DNA from: Atriophallophorus winterbourni
Taxonomy: Eukaryota; Platyhelminthes; Trematoda; Plagiorchiida; Microphallidae
Length of the DNA: 64,000 nt
Direction: 5' to 3'
Assembly (NCBI GenBank): GCA_013407085.1
Contig: JACCGJ010009904.1
Location: forward strand, 16,690-80,689
Positions 21,151 to 32,257 of this stretch are shown here, one piece after another. The position numbers and the translations under genes are program-made. Numbering within the stretch: position 1 is the first letter of the stretch; each line of letters begins with the position of its first letter. The notes below the pieces were generated by a model. It was not told the origin of the DNA and did no database searches. It saw only the letters and a list, made by a program, of their open reading frames with translations.

Positions 21151-22855
21151 CGAAATGGTTCCAATCCACGAGATTGTAAATTACATTCAGACTAGAAATC
21201 GTAGAAAACTTTGTATTTAAAACAACCTGCAGATATGAAAACTGAAGTGTTGCAACGTACCGAACGAATAATCCGAAAAGGATTGCAACGGCTGTGATAT
21301 TTGCGGATGAATGAACAAAAACTGTTCAAAAGTGTCCCAGATTCGAACAGTTTTAAGCCAGCAGCGAATAGCTGAATATTAAAAAATGTTGTTACAAATA
21401 CAACGATACTAGTGTCGATTACAAGCGCATCTATTCAAAAGCTAATGAACATTTTCATTCCAAAATAATTTTATCGTGAAACTTACGTTTGTAATGTCTT
21501 CCTGAAGTTCATGCAAATGTTCTTGCCGTAGGGTGTCAAGAACACTGCATATAAGCGACACTAGATTATCAAAACCTTCATTGCATTCTTCATTGTAATC
21601 TTTTAGTTGTTCCGTCAGAAGGCTAAGTGGCCACGAAACTTGTTGGCGCTCAAATGTTCAGATACGAGTACAGGCAACGCGGCACAGACAATCGCCAGCA
21701 GATCGAATTATCGGATTGATAACAAATAGTCACTGTCGACAGTCGTTCGAATTTTAACCGCGGCGTGTGCCGCAGCAGCTGATGTGAGACCAAAATGACA
21801 AATAGCATGAAGAACAAGTAGAAGGACCTTAAATTTGATGTGAAATAAACAAGCTCACCTCACTGGCAACTGAATGGAATCGCTCAGCTATTCCACGCAG
21901 AAACCCGAAACCTAGAATCTCTCGAGTAAAATGGATGATACTCACCTTTACATTTGAGGTACATTTGCAAATATAATGCAGCATGGAAATTCTATCCGTA
22001 ATTTTTCTCTACATGAAAGCTAAACATTCAGCAGCAAACCGCGGTGTATGTTCAGATTCGTTTGTCAGCAAAGGAAGAAAAGAACTAAACATTAGTAGTA
22101 AAAAAGCTGACTTTGTGGTGTTTGAAATGTTTTTGACCAATGGTTTGTGTAAAAAGTAAACAATATGTGCAAGACACGAAAAACATTCTTGGAGAACATC
22201 TGTATTTCGATAGTTGACGAGAATTGGGGAAAATAAACGCTACGAATTTGCCCAGATGATGGTAAAAATCGCAACGGAGATCACAAGACAAAGCCGAAGT
22301 TAAACTGAAGTTTGACAAAAAAGGAAACGAACTCGAGGACTGGAGGAATAGATTCACTGTTCACAGTATTGAGCAGTTTGTAATTCAGATATGATCGTGT
22401 GTGGGATGGGGATGTGAGCAACACATTACTTTGGTCAGATATGATCGTGTTCTGACTGTTATATATTACCACGTTACCTGATGAAGATATACTAATTTCA
22501 AGCTGACCGCATAAGGAAGAATGCGTTTACTAAAGTTCACTGAAAATAAAATTTAGCCAATGCTTACACAGCAGGCTGCTTGGATATGTATGCGTCCATT
22601 TTTCAATAGTCAGTCCGAAATAGGTATCCAATTCCTCGTAATTTTAATCACGAATAAAAACCTCACAACACTCGACATACATCGTTTAAGTCAATGATGT
22701 CACTAAGGAAGGAAATAATCACTCGTTGTTTTAATTTCCTCTTCATAGCTGATAAACTATGACCGAGTTAACGTAAACCGTGGACAAACAATGAACGTGT
22801 TAAGTGACATGGCAAACACGCTATAATATCAAGTTTACCGCGCAATTTGTTCAGT
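21151..22855. other. No supported feature
   Basis: Short open frames (22085-22357 and 22281-22472, minus) have no recognisable motif. The motif GGATGGGGATGTGAGC followed by AACACATTACTTTGGTC (22404-22436) recurs in altered orientation at 9815-9860. No element boundary is visible. Confidence 0.35.
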
Positions 22856-24560
22856 TCTTCTTCTTCTTCTGAATAGACGGCAGGAGGACTACAGTCCGTG
22901 AAAGCCGCTTCACCTCCCGGGTCTCTGCTATCTCAGCGTAGATTCCTCACGAGGAGTTACTGAGCTGAAAGAGTAGGCGAATCGCGCAGGATAGCGGGAA
23001 GTTCACCGTCCAATATGCGTTTAAACTGCTCTTCGGTGACTGCCCCAATTGCATCAGCGGAGAGTGCATTCCAAATATTGACCACTCTGGTCGACAGAGT
23101 AAACGATGGCTTCAGGTGTTCCGTTCGGCGCTTCTGCAACTTCAGCGAATGACCTCTAGTTCTGGAGTCCGTGGATACCGAAAAGAATTGCTGAAGTTCC
23201 GTTCCGTAATATCCAAGTAGGATTCTCCGCGTGACCAGTAAATCATATCGCATTCTTCGATATTCCAGTGGGAAAAGTTTGAGTTCCCGCAATCGGTCGT
23301 CATAGGGAATACGAAACATACCCCTCACGCACTTGGTAGCCCTCCTTTGGACTTTCTCCAGACGATCCTTCTCCCCTTTGGTTAACGGATAGTTCACCGG
23401 AAGCCCAAATTCTAATATTGGTCTGACGTGAGAGCTATACAGAACTTGAAAAACTTTGGGATTTATCTCTAAGAAGGATCGTCTCAATGCCCACCACATG
23501 CGGCTGGCAGAACCGACCTTTCTCGCAGTATCCTCCGCAGTTTTGAGGGATGAAGTTACCATCACCCCCAAATCTCGCTCTACATCAACTATCCTGAGAC
23601 CATGGCCCTCCAACTGATATGCATGTCGCATGTTGTTGCTCCCGATGTGCATAATAGCATACTTCTTTTCATTAATCGGGAGCATCCATCTGTCAGTCCA
23701 ACTCCGAAGTGCATTCAAATCATCTTGCAAGTGGGAAGCGTCAGCGGCCGTCGTGACAAGCCCACACCTTCAGATCATCTGCAAATAGGAGACAACCACT
23801 GTTCAGAATACCGGGAAGGTCACTCACATAGAGTTTGAACAAGGTTGGCCCCAGAACGGATCCTTGTGGTACACCAGAAGTTGGGATAAAGGGTGCAGAT
23901 CTGGCCCCATTGACTTCAACGAGGCTTCGCCTTCCGATAAGAAAATCCTCAATCCAAGCAAGCAACGAAGCCTCTATACCAGACATTCTTAGTTTCCAAA
24001 TAAGCCTCTGATGTGGAACACGGTCGAATGCTTTACTGAAGTCGATGAAGACTACATCAACTGGCAAACCAGCGTCAAGGCTTCTGCACCAATGTTCTCG
24101 GGCGGTCAGTAGATTGGAGATACATGAGCGGCCTTTCGTGAAGCCGTGTTGGGCATTCGAGCATTGTTGGGTCTCGCGCAAATACTGTTCTATCTTATCC
24201 TTTACAATCCGTTCCAGCAATTTGCCTACGACAGACGTAAGTGTAACAGGACGGTAATTTACAGGGTCTGATAAACTCCCACCTTTGAACATCGGCTTTA
24301 CTATACCCATTTTCCAATCCTCTGGTAGACGTCCCGAATCGATTGAAATTTGGAATAAAGCGGCTAAAGGTGAACTGATGATCCTTGATAAAGGTTTTAA
24401 TATGGCAGGGTGAATACCATCAGGACCTGGAGATGTCTGTACCTTTAGATGTTCGATGAGGATTCGCACCATGTCAGCCGTGATCTCAAAATTGGCCATT
24501 ACTTCCGTCGGCGATATTTTTTGCAGGATATGGTAGGCTCTATTGCGTAAACTGATTGGT
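22856..24560 (-). mobile_element. CR1-type non-LTR element A, 5'-truncated
   Basis: A 3' part of a CR1/Jockey-type element with an RT and a short 3' region ending at TTC repeats (22856-22870), that is, a GAA tail on its own strand. Coding sequence begins near 24560 with the RT fingers; endonuclease and ORF1 are absent. Its protein and its tail differ from the AACTG-tailed CR1 elements nearby, so it is a different family. It lies head-on next to the 3' end of element B. Confidence 0.75.
22957..24540 (-). pseudogene. CR1-A reverse transcriptase
   Basis: Two long frames make one RT. The upstream frame (24499 down to 23741) has SPGPDGIHPAILKPL, DWKMGIVKPMFKGGS, NYRPVTLTSVVGKLLERI, QHGFTKGRSCISNLL, VVFIDFSKAFDRVPHQRL, GVPQGSVLGPTLF and LLFADDLKVW (FADD 23774-23785). 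A frameshift at about 23735 leads to the thumb and C terminus (23730 down to 22957): ILEFGLPVNYPLTKGEKDRLEKVQRRATK, then TRGHSLKLQKRR and STRVVNIWNALS. All catalytic blocks are present; the single frameshift is the main lesion. Confidence 0.85.
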
Positions 24561-24957
24561 ATTGCGATGCAAACACCTCAGCTTTCCCAGTGTTCAGTTT
24601 GCACAGGACAGTATGTGGCTAACGAGCCAATCGAGCGTCCAGATTTCTTTCGGTGGTATGCCACAGAAGAGCTCCAGCACTTCAAACAACATTTTCACAA
24701 ATATCTTCTGGTATGAGAGTAATCTGGAATGCAACAGAAAAACTCCCCTCACTAAAGAAGAACATACGAACATTGGACCTGACATGTCGCTTGGCCAGTT
24801 TTAATGGGTGGCCTCGAGTACCCACACTTGGCGCCAGAGCGTACATTTCACTGGGATGAATAGTACTGAAACCTGACATGACTTTGAAGGTTTCAATCAG
24901 AAGAGAAGAGATCTAGACTCAGCAATCGTTCCTCATACGACCTACCCGATTGTACGG

Positions 24958-25174
24958 ATGTGCAATCGTGTAGTACTTTGTGCTGTGCGCCTAGCCGTGC
25001 TAAATTGATTGACCAGAGGTTGTGAGCTGCATGCTGAAACAGGCTGGAGTCTCAATACCATTTCCTGTCCTTTTTTCTCCCTCATATCTGTCTACGCCTG
25101 GGCAACCTGACAGTATCCTAGCCCACGTGCAGTCTCTGCCTAGATCAGGCTTGTGCTTTCATACCATAGCATAT
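24958..25174 (-). mobile_element. ~215-bp SINE-like repeat with 10-bp TSD (reference copy 1)
   Basis: A 217-bp insert in CR1-B flanked by CCGATTGTAC (24948-24957) and CCGATTGCAC (25175-25184). Comparison with uninterrupted element C (near 28557-28585) shows the coding sequence continues across the insert. On its own strand it runs from ATATGCTATGGTATGAAAGCAC, through the AGTGCC/CAGTC-GACTG hairpin region and ACTGTCAGGTTGCCCAGGC, to CTACACGATTGCACATCC. There is no ORF, no inverted terminal repeat and no A-rich tail, and I cannot find a convincing RNA polymerase III box. TSD length and lack of coding fit a SINE-like or other retroposed sequence; its parent is unknown. Confidence 0.85.
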
Positions 25175-25594
25175 CCGATTGCACAACAATCATACGAGTA
25201 GATAAACGTTGAACGCCTTCCGGCTTGGCAATATCTTTTTCCAAATAAGGTGACCATACTTGAACGCAATACTCGAGATGTGGTCCCACGACCGCTTTGT
25301 ATAATTGTATGAAAATCTCTGCGAACCTGTAGGATAAAACTGATCGAAGGTGAAAAAGCTCGCTCCTGGCGCGTTGTGCAGCAGCTGAACATTGATCAGC
25401 ACATTTAAAGTCCGCTGAAACCTCTATACCTAAGTCACGAACTTTCGGCACCCCATTTATCTCAAGTATACCATCTGGCCCAGCAACCTCTAGCTTCTTA
25501 ATGACTTTAGACAAGAGATAGCTTTGAGCGAAGTTAATTGGTAGATCCCATGTAGCAGATCACTTGATGACCTTTCCTATATCCTCAAGAAGAT

Positions 25595-25808
25595 AGTGCA
25601 CGGATGTGCAATCCTGCGGCTAACATCGTGCTAAACTGATTGACCAACGGTAGTGAGCCGCATGCTGAAACAAGCTGGAGTCTCACTACCATTTCTATTT
25701 TTATTTCCCCTCATACCTGCCTAGGCCTGGGCAACCTGACATTATCTTAGCCCACGTGCAGTCTCTGACGGTGCGGCACTTTGCCTGGATCAGGCTTGTG
25801 CTTTCATA
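25595..25808 (-). mobile_element. ~215-bp SINE-like repeat with 9-bp TSD (reference copy 2)
   Basis: A 214-bp insert in CR1-B flanked by perfect CAAGAAGAT at 25586-25594 and 25809-25817. It shares both ends with the copy at 24958-25174 apart from a few bases, and has the same orientation. Bases adjoining it on both sides belong to the RT gene between the FADD block and the thumb. Together with the first copy it fixes the unit ends to within about ten bases. Confidence 0.88.
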
Positions 25809-26819
25809 CAAGAAGATCCTGTTCATCCAGTGATCCGATAAACTTGACATCATCCGCAAAAATATAGCGGGGACGCTTAAGCGACGCTGCCAAATCATCG
25901 ATAAAAATGGGGAAAAGTAGCGGTCCGAGTACGGAACCCTGTGGGACTACACTAACAACTTTTACTTTCGCCGAATACATACTGCCTATCCTGACACGAA
26001 AGAATCTATTGCTTAAGAAACCCATATAACCCATATAACCAAGTTTGGTTTCAAGTAATCTGTGGTTTACCGAATCAGAGGCCTTGCAAAATCCAAGTAA
26101 AAACTTCAACTTGTTGGCTTTTATCTACCCTCATGGTGACCTCATTAAGAAAACATTTGAGGTTTGTTACGCACGACTCCCCAGCTTCCAAATACTCGGA
26201 ATATATCCATGTTGTAAGGGAGCGTTAAAAAGACGACCCACAGGTTCTGCTAGTATTGACGCCAGTTTCTTTATAATTTGAGGGTAAATGTCGTCTGGGC
26301 CACCAGATTTATGGGGGTTAGTTGCTGCAAGAACAAGTTTCACCTCATCATCAGTGAATGATAACTACTCAAGTGGAGTAACGATATCAGGCCTTTTGAT
26401 GACTGGCATGTTAGGCGGATCTATTTGGCGATCAAGCCTCTGAACGGAATGGAAATGTTTGAGGGCTGAAGCCTTTTCTGAATCTGAGACTATTTGGGGT
26501 CCGTTTCCATGCTGAATATTGCCAATCCAATCGCGCGTTTTACATTCGGATTGGGCATAACTATAGTAACGCTTTGCGCACTGCTTTATATTGCGTGCCA
26601 ACCGTGATTCAAAGTCACGTTTTGCCTTGCGTTGGATTCCAACAGTCTCATTTCTGACCATTTTATACCTTGTCCAGGATCGTTGTGCCTGAGAAGCTTT
26701 GTAAGTTTGTTGCGTTGCTTGACGTGCACCAACGGTGCAAACCTATTTTGCAGGGTAGACAGACAGTGGCGTATAAGCTGCCAGTTTGTTGTTATATCAT
26801 CACCTACATATTGAGACAA

Positions 26820-27950
26820 GATCTATTTAGCTTCCTCTGAGACGACTTCCCAGTCTACGCGATTGAAATTGCGCCTCAGTTAAGAAGGAGGTTTTTCATA
26901 CCTGAGTCTTAGTTGGAATATGATCATGAATAGTGGAGTAAGATAATCTACCTGGCGAACCATTTCTTCGCTTGAAGAGATAGCGAAATCCAGGATCGAA
27001 GGTAAGCAGCCCTGGCGGAATCTTGTGAGCTCATTGACATGTTGACTAATGGCATGTATATGAGTCCATTAGATGAAGTCCTCAGACATGTTATCAGATG
27101 AACAGCACTGGTTCAGCCAAGATATGTGGTAGGTTAAAATCACCGATTATAAGAACCTGCGACCCAAGCGTGTGCAGCAAACTGAGATTGCCAAGCAAAT
27201 TTTGCAAGTCCTGAGGTCCTGCTTGGGGGCTCATATAAGCCCATGCTATTACCATTGATTGCTTGTAAGATTGAACGATACATGAGCTAAGTTGTACGTT
27301 GTGCGTGCTAAGCCTAACGCTCGATTCTGAAGTTCGAAGACCTAGTCTGAGAAAGATGGCAACATCACCCCCGTTTAGTTCACCTGGTCTATCACATCTG
27401 ACCACAGAATGACTACTACAAATTGAGTCAGGAATATGATCAGTTGCAGATAGCCAGGTTTCGGACAGTGTTATTAGTTGCGGTCGTAACTCATGCGCTA
27501 GGATGGAGAGTTCAAACCACATATTTCGGATACTACATGAGTTTCCGTATATCACTGTGGCGACGGTGTCTCGCGATATATTCACACTTAGTCCAGATTG
27601 ATCCTCGGTCGTAATACCCGAGAAGTCAGCACGTTTTTTGGTGTGCTGCCTAAGAGTCGACTCGCCTTGCGCGGCATGAAGTTCTGCCGTACCTTGAAGG
27701 TCGCTAATCACGAGCTGCGGAATTTCAGGGACAATACGGTAATTATTGTTTTCATTCCCAGATCCGTCCGTGATTTCCATACTTGACAAAGAGCTATCCT
27801 TTTCTGAAGAACAGCGCAATCGGTTATAATTCACATCATAACGTGAATTCTTTGACCTTTCGAATTCCTTCTTATCGTCGGGCACGACAACACGTTTCTC
27901 TTTGTTAGTTTCGTTTGAAACAATGTAACTTGCAAAGAACTGGTCACGCT
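26820..27950 (-). pseudogene. CR1-B endonuclease and N-terminal region
   Basis: The main frame (27950 down to 27094) starts with a low-complexity N-terminal region containing EIPQLVISDLQ. The endonuclease follows: YGNSCSIRNMWFELSILAH, LITLSETWLSATDHIPD, VVRCDRPGELNGGDVAIFLR, VQLSSCIVQSYKQ and VLIIGDFNLPHI. The C-terminal endonuclease blocks lie in other frames between 27094 and 26820, including a degraded TRFRQGC-like stretch. The first residues of the open frame upstream of 27950 are reverse-strand Gypsy LTR and not part of this gene. It matches element C's ORF2 closely. Confidence 0.75.
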
Positions 27951-27990
27951 TGTAACACCGCTTGTTTTGCCTCATCAAAACATTGACCTT
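27951..27990 (+). repeat. 40-bp Gypsy-1 LTR start fragment
   Basis: Identical over 40 bases to 38410-38449, where the sequence follows a purine-rich tract and starts TGTAACACC as an LTR would. Here it is wedged between the broken 5' end of CR1-B and the CAGTT-repeat tail of CR1-C. The remainder of the LTR is not found on the other side of C, so further rearrangement took place. Confidence 0.75.
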
Positions 27991-28224
27991 CAGTTCAGTT
28001 CAGTTCAGTTTGCACAGGACGATATGTGGCAGTCGCCAATCGAGCGTCCAGATTTCTTCCGGTGGTATGCCAAAAAGAGCGCCCACCACTTCAAAACAAA
28101 ATAGGTTCACAGATTTCTTCTGGTAGGATGGTTACCTGGAATGTAGAGCAAAAACTCCCCTCACCAAAGGTGAGGAGACATTAATGCATTTCAAAGACCA
28201 GGTAAATACAATATCATTACTCAA

Positions 28225-30671
28225 TTAGGGGCAAAATGCAGGAAATAATGAGCTCCATACGGCATCAAGTCTATTCTTGAAACACATTACAGAGTTAGAG
28301 TTCACGACATCTTCAGGTAGGCAGTTCCAGTAGCTTACTACTCTTTCACTGAAGAAGTGCTTACGAGCATTAGACCTGACATGTTGTTTGGCCAGTTTCA
28401 GAGGGTGACCTCGAGTACCCACATTGGGTGCGAGAACATACATTTCACCTGGTTGAATAGTACTAAAACCGGCCATGATCTTGAAGGTTTCTATCAGATC
28501 CCCACGCAGCCGCCTTCTTTTCAGTGAAAAGAGCCCTAGACTTAATAGTCTTTGCTCGTAAGATCTACCTGATTGCCCTTCGATCATGCGAGTAGCAAGG
28601 CGCTGAACACCCTCAAGCCTTGCAATATCTTTTTCAAGATAAGGTGACCAAGCTTGAATGCAGTACTCGAGATGAGGTCTAACGACAGCCTTGTATATCG
28701 GTATGAAAACCTCCGGGGACCTGCAGGATAAAACTGATCGAAGGCGAAACAGCGCGCTCCTAGCACGATGTGCAGCTGCTGCACATTGACAGATCGACAG
28801 ATCCTGTCCCTAATAAGTCTCTCTAGGGTTTTGCAAAGGATACTAGTAAGGCTTACAGGTCTGTAGTTGCAAACTGAAGATCGACTGCCACCTTTATGTA
28901 TAGGAATCACATCAGCCTGCTTCCATGCACTAGGAATATACCCATACCTTAAGGATGCGTTAAAGAGGCGACCCACCGGTTGTGCTAATACAGGCGCCAG
29001 GTTCTTAATAAATTGAGGGTGAATACCATCCGGGCCCGCAGATTTATGTGGATTTGTTGCTTCAAGTGCAAGCCTGACCTCATTATCAGTGAAAATTATT
29101 TCATCTAGGGTAGGAACGCTATCTGACCTTATGTCCACTGGCATATTCGAGAGATCAGTTTGGCGATCAGGCCTCTGAACAGCTCGAAAATGTTCGAGAA
29201 AAGCCGAAGCCTTTTCAGAATCTGAATCTAGTTGAGATCCATTGTCCAGTTGAAGGTTGCCTATGCAATCGCGAGTTTTGCCTTTGGATTGTGCATAGCT
29301 ATAGAAACGCTTTGGGCACTGTCTTATATTACATGCCAGTCGTGCCTCAAATTCACGTTTTGCCTTACGTTGGCTTCCCACAGCCTTATTTCTAAGTAGT
29401 TTATACCTTGTCCAGGCCCATTGTGTCTGAGAAGCTTTGTAAGTTTTCCAGGCACGGTCCCGGATTTTAATACCACGGCGCATCGATGGTGTCCACCACT
29501 GTGGCTTGTTGCGTCTTTTGACGTGCACCAACGGAGCAAATCTATCTTGCAGTGTGGACAGACAATGGTGAATAAGCTGCCAGTTTGCTGCCATATCATC
29601 ACCAGAAGATTGTGACAAGATCTGATCTGCTTCTTCTGAGACAACACTCCAGTCTACCCTATTGAAGTTGCGCTTTAGTTTCGGAGGCGGTTTGTCATAC
29701 CTGAGCAGTAGCTGGAAGCTAATCATGATGTGATCACTTTTCCCTAGTGGGGAAAGATATTGCACCTGTCGAACCATTTGCTCATTCGAAGATATAACAA
29801 GATCCAGGACCGAAGGTTCACAGCCATGTCGGAACCTTGTAGGCTCAGTTACATGTTGGCTCATAGCATGTCTGTGGGTCCATTCTATGAAGTCCTCAGA
29901 CATCTTATCAGCTTGGCAGCTCTGGTTAGGCCAAGATATGTGTGGTAGATTAAAGTCACCCACCATAAGAACCTGAGACCCAAACGCACGTAGTGAACTC
30001 AAATTCTCAAGCAAGTTATACATATCCTGTACTCCTGAATGGGGACTCAAATAAACGCACGCTATTACCGTAGATTGTTTATAGGAGTGAATGAGACAGG
30101 AGCTAAGTTGCACATTGTGCGTGCCAAGCCTAACGTTTAACTCTGAGGTACGGAGGCCTGACCTGAGAAGAATAGCAACACCGCCACCTTGTACTGCACC
30201 CGGTCTATCACACCTGATCACGGAATAGCTGTTACCAACTATATCAGGAATGTCATCAGATGCAGAGAGCCAGGTTTCTGTCAGTGCAATTACATGCGGT
30301 CTTAACTCATGTGCAAGGATGGAGAGTTCAGACCATTTGTTTCGGATGCTACATGCATTCCCGAGTAGCACTGTGGCGGCAGTGTCACGTAATCTATTCC
30401 CAATTAGTCTTGTGTGATTCTCGGGCGGAGTACCCGAGAAGTCAGCACGTTTTTTGGCGTACTGCTTGCGATAGCCGAGTCACCTGGTGCGGCCTGAACA
30501 CCAGCTGTACACTGCAGGTTGCTAACCACGAGCTGTGGAATTTCAGGGATAATAATACGACCACAGACCCCATCCTCGGACGCTTCCAAGAATTCTTCAT
30601 CTGATGAAGCCCCATCCTTTTCGGATGAACGGCGCCCTTGATTGGACGTTACTTCGGAAAGAGAATCCATT
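28225..30671 (-). pseudogene. CR1-C ORF2: endonuclease, linker, RT lacking the palm
   Basis: An N-terminal piece (30670 down) has EIPQLVVSNLQ and loses frame near 30480. The main frame (30371 down to 28800) is open for over 500 codons: GNACSIRNKWSEL, TETWLSASDDIPD, GGGVAILLRSGLR, MVGDFNLPHISW, EPTRFRHGCEPSVLDLV and GKSDHIMISF form the endonuclease. FYSYAQSKGKTRD and SAGPDGIHPQFIKNLAP, AWKQADVIPIHKGGSR and NYRPVSLTSILCKTLERL begin the RT. At about 28796 the sequence jumps to the thumb, skipping about 650 bases present in element D, including the FADD motif. The thumb and C terminus continue in another frame (28587 down to 28225). Confidence 0.85.
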
Positions 30672-30792
30672 AGCTTTGTACAACCTCGCTTGTCGTTATT
30701 AGAGGTCTTAACAATCTGATCCCTCCTATTTGAGGCGGAAGAGTATTGTCTTATCCAGGAGGGAGGGTTGTCCGGCTTAACCTGCAGTTTTT

Positions 30793-31749
30793 CTAAAGTT
30801 GCTTCGGCGATGTGGTCAGCCTTAGATAGTAAGCGTCCCGATCCGCCTGGTATTTGAATTCTACCAGGATTGGCCTAGGGCGACTATCCAACTTCCATTT
30901 TCCAAGACGGTGAATTCGCATTGTAGGAGTGGAAGGCCTCAGACCTACCATGCGGATAAGATCGCTGATACATCTGCGATCTAAATCTTTTCTAGACCTC
31001 GATTCCTTAATGAATGGCTCTGCTCGATTAAAAACCAGTACATTTCGTGTTCTAGTTTTTGGAGCAGGGGTGCCACGCAATGTATCGAATTTCTTGCGCA
31101 ATTCATTTAATTCCTGGATAATGTGATCCAGTTCGGGTGATCCGGCAACAATTTCATGTTGCTTCCGTTGGGTAGTAGCTTTATTCGCCTTCCTACGCCT
31201 CTTCGGAATCTCTGCTACATTGACCACCCTGCTATTAGAAGCTCGCATCTGAGAACGAGATACCTGGCCATTTAGGACTGCGTCCAGTGTGGATGCAGTT
31301 TTTTCGGCGTTCTTGGTAGCACGCTTTTTAGATTTGACTACCTTAGAAGAGGTAGCCTGCTTGATAGGACTTCGTAGCTGGCTAGATTTGTCAGCTAAGT
31401 CAGTGCCAGCCATTTTATCAGAAGTCACACTAGCCCTCACAACAGATGCAAACGTTGGGGCAGGTATAGAATCTGACGAGCAAGGCAACGTCCGACTATT
31501 TCTTGGCTTTAAACAAGCGGCGTCTGTGGCAGCCTGATGACAGCCGCTACAGTACCACTGCAACTAGCGGTACTTCGCATAAATCCCATAGTGAGATTTA
31601 TGTATACCTGAACAACTAGGATGAGCCCAAAGCTTGCATGCTGTGCACTCAATTCCTTTTGCTACTATTTTGCCACATTTGACATTGAGGCATGAATTTC
31701 TAGTACTCATATCTGACAGATAATATGATGAGTAATGAAACGTTACCAA
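30793..31749 (-). pseudogene. CR1-C ORF1 with PHD-like zinc finger
   Basis: The N terminus has a Cys/His cluster, CLNVKCGK, ECTACKLWAHPSCSG, then WYCSGCHQ, in the Cys4-His-Cys3 order of a PHD finger, a domain known in ORF1 of several CR1 elements. A single in-frame TAG (31561-31563) cuts the finger before its last two Cys. Downstream are basic and Ser/Thr-rich stretches, then NVLVFNRAEPF, and HRLGKWKLDSRPRPILVEF, which is the C-terminal nucleic-acid-binding part of CR1 ORF1. ORF1 proteins are thought to bind element RNA. Confidence 0.75.
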
Positions 31750-31750
31750 A

Positions 31751-32050
31751 AATACAAGCTGATTTTATCGCTAGCGTAATTAGTCAGCAAAATATGGAGA
31801 ATATAGTAAAATAGTGATTCTATTTTACTGCAAGTTCAAGGAATAGTGAAAATTCGTAATATTTTATCGGAGCGTGGAAAAAACTACCAAATTGAACGTA
31901 CCGCGCAAGTTCAAGTTCAAGACATACACGCATTCTTCGTGTATCTTTCCCGGTACGTCAAAATTTTTCCGCTTAACATCGGAGTTTTCAGGTAATTTTT
32001 TTACCTCGTTTAATCGTGCATTTTATTTGCATCAATTGCTCCTGTTTATC
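31751..32050. other. Unassigned spacer between CR1-C and Gypsy-1 gag
   Basis: This may hold the CR1-C 5' UTR and/or the Gypsy-1 leader. It contains neither an LTR copy matching 38410 onward nor a recognisable primer binding site. Confidence 0.3.
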
Positions 32051-32251
32051 ATGAGTGATCCTAAACGCGTTATTTTGGTTTCGACGGTTATCACAATACC
32101 CAGTTTTATATCCCAAGACCCTGAGTATTGGTTTCATTTTTTCATAAACTGAATTTAGTTCTAAAAATATCATTGATGACTGCGCCATGTTTTCACAATT
32201 ACGCAGAAACTCCCCGCGGATGTGTTATTACAAGTACGCGACGCAGTCCTG
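32051..32251 (+). pseudogene. Gypsy-1 Gag N terminus, upstream of CR1-D
   Basis: The ATG at 32051 opens MSDPKR then IPSFISQDPEYWF, which matches the Gypsy-2 Gag LPSFGMNDPRLWF block. In shifted frames it continues with EFSSKNIIDDCAMFSQLRRN and LPADVLLQVRDAVL, equivalent to the LPSSVAKEVADLI region of Gypsy-2. It stops at the target duplication of CR1-D. The rest of Gag resumes at 33991. Confidence 0.75.
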
Positions 32252-32257
32252 ACTGCA

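Larger units (their letters stand above)
24682..26661 (-). pseudogene. CR1-B reverse transcriptase and linker
   Basis: Blocks in coding order: linker KRYYSYAQSECKTRDWIG (26661 down); palm DSVNHRLLETKL, VPQGSVLGPLLF and YIFADDVKFIGS (FADD 25849-25860); thumb KVRDLGIEVSADFKCADQCSAAAQRA and VGPHLEYCVQVWSPYLEKDIA (25514 down to 25200); C terminus SGFSTIHPSEMYALAPSVGTRGHPLKLAK (24879 down). The part between linker and palm is degraded. Both repeat insertions fall inside this gene, one between FADD and the thumb, one in the C-terminal region. Confidence 0.8.
24590..27950 (-). mobile_element. CR1-type element B with two repeat insertions
   Basis: An AACTG-tail type CR1 on the minus strand. Its 3' end carries the family 3'-UTR block (TTCAGTTTGCACAGGAC near 24594). 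It holds an RT C terminus, thumb and palm, a linker and most of an endonuclease, all in decayed frames. Two ~215-bp repeats interrupt it (24958-25174 and 25595-25808), each with a target duplication. The 5' end stops at about 27950, beside a 40-bp Gypsy LTR piece. It is close in sequence to element C but older by its damage. Confidence 0.8.
27991..31750 (-). mobile_element. CR1-type element C, nearly full length with RT-core deletion
   Basis: On the minus strand: ORF1 with a PHD-like finger (31749 down to 30793), ORF2 with endonuclease, linker and RT (30670 down to 28225), then a 3' UTR and the CAGTT repeats (27991-28010; AACTG on its own strand). The 3' UTR holds a paired CTCACC/GGTGAG stem near 28160-28172. 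The RT has lost its catalytic palm by an internal deletion near 28796, so the copy cannot be autonomous. The exact 5' end beyond 31750 is not clear. Confidence 0.8.

Noticed and set aside
24958..25174. tRNA-derived SINE with Pol III A and B boxes
   Set aside because: GGTTGCCCAGGCC is only weakly like a B box and no A box is found at the right distance, so the tRNA origin is not supported.
27951..27990. MMRQNKRCY as the start of CR1-B ORF2
   Set aside because: These residues come from the reverse strand of a Gypsy LTR fragment identical to 38410-38449.
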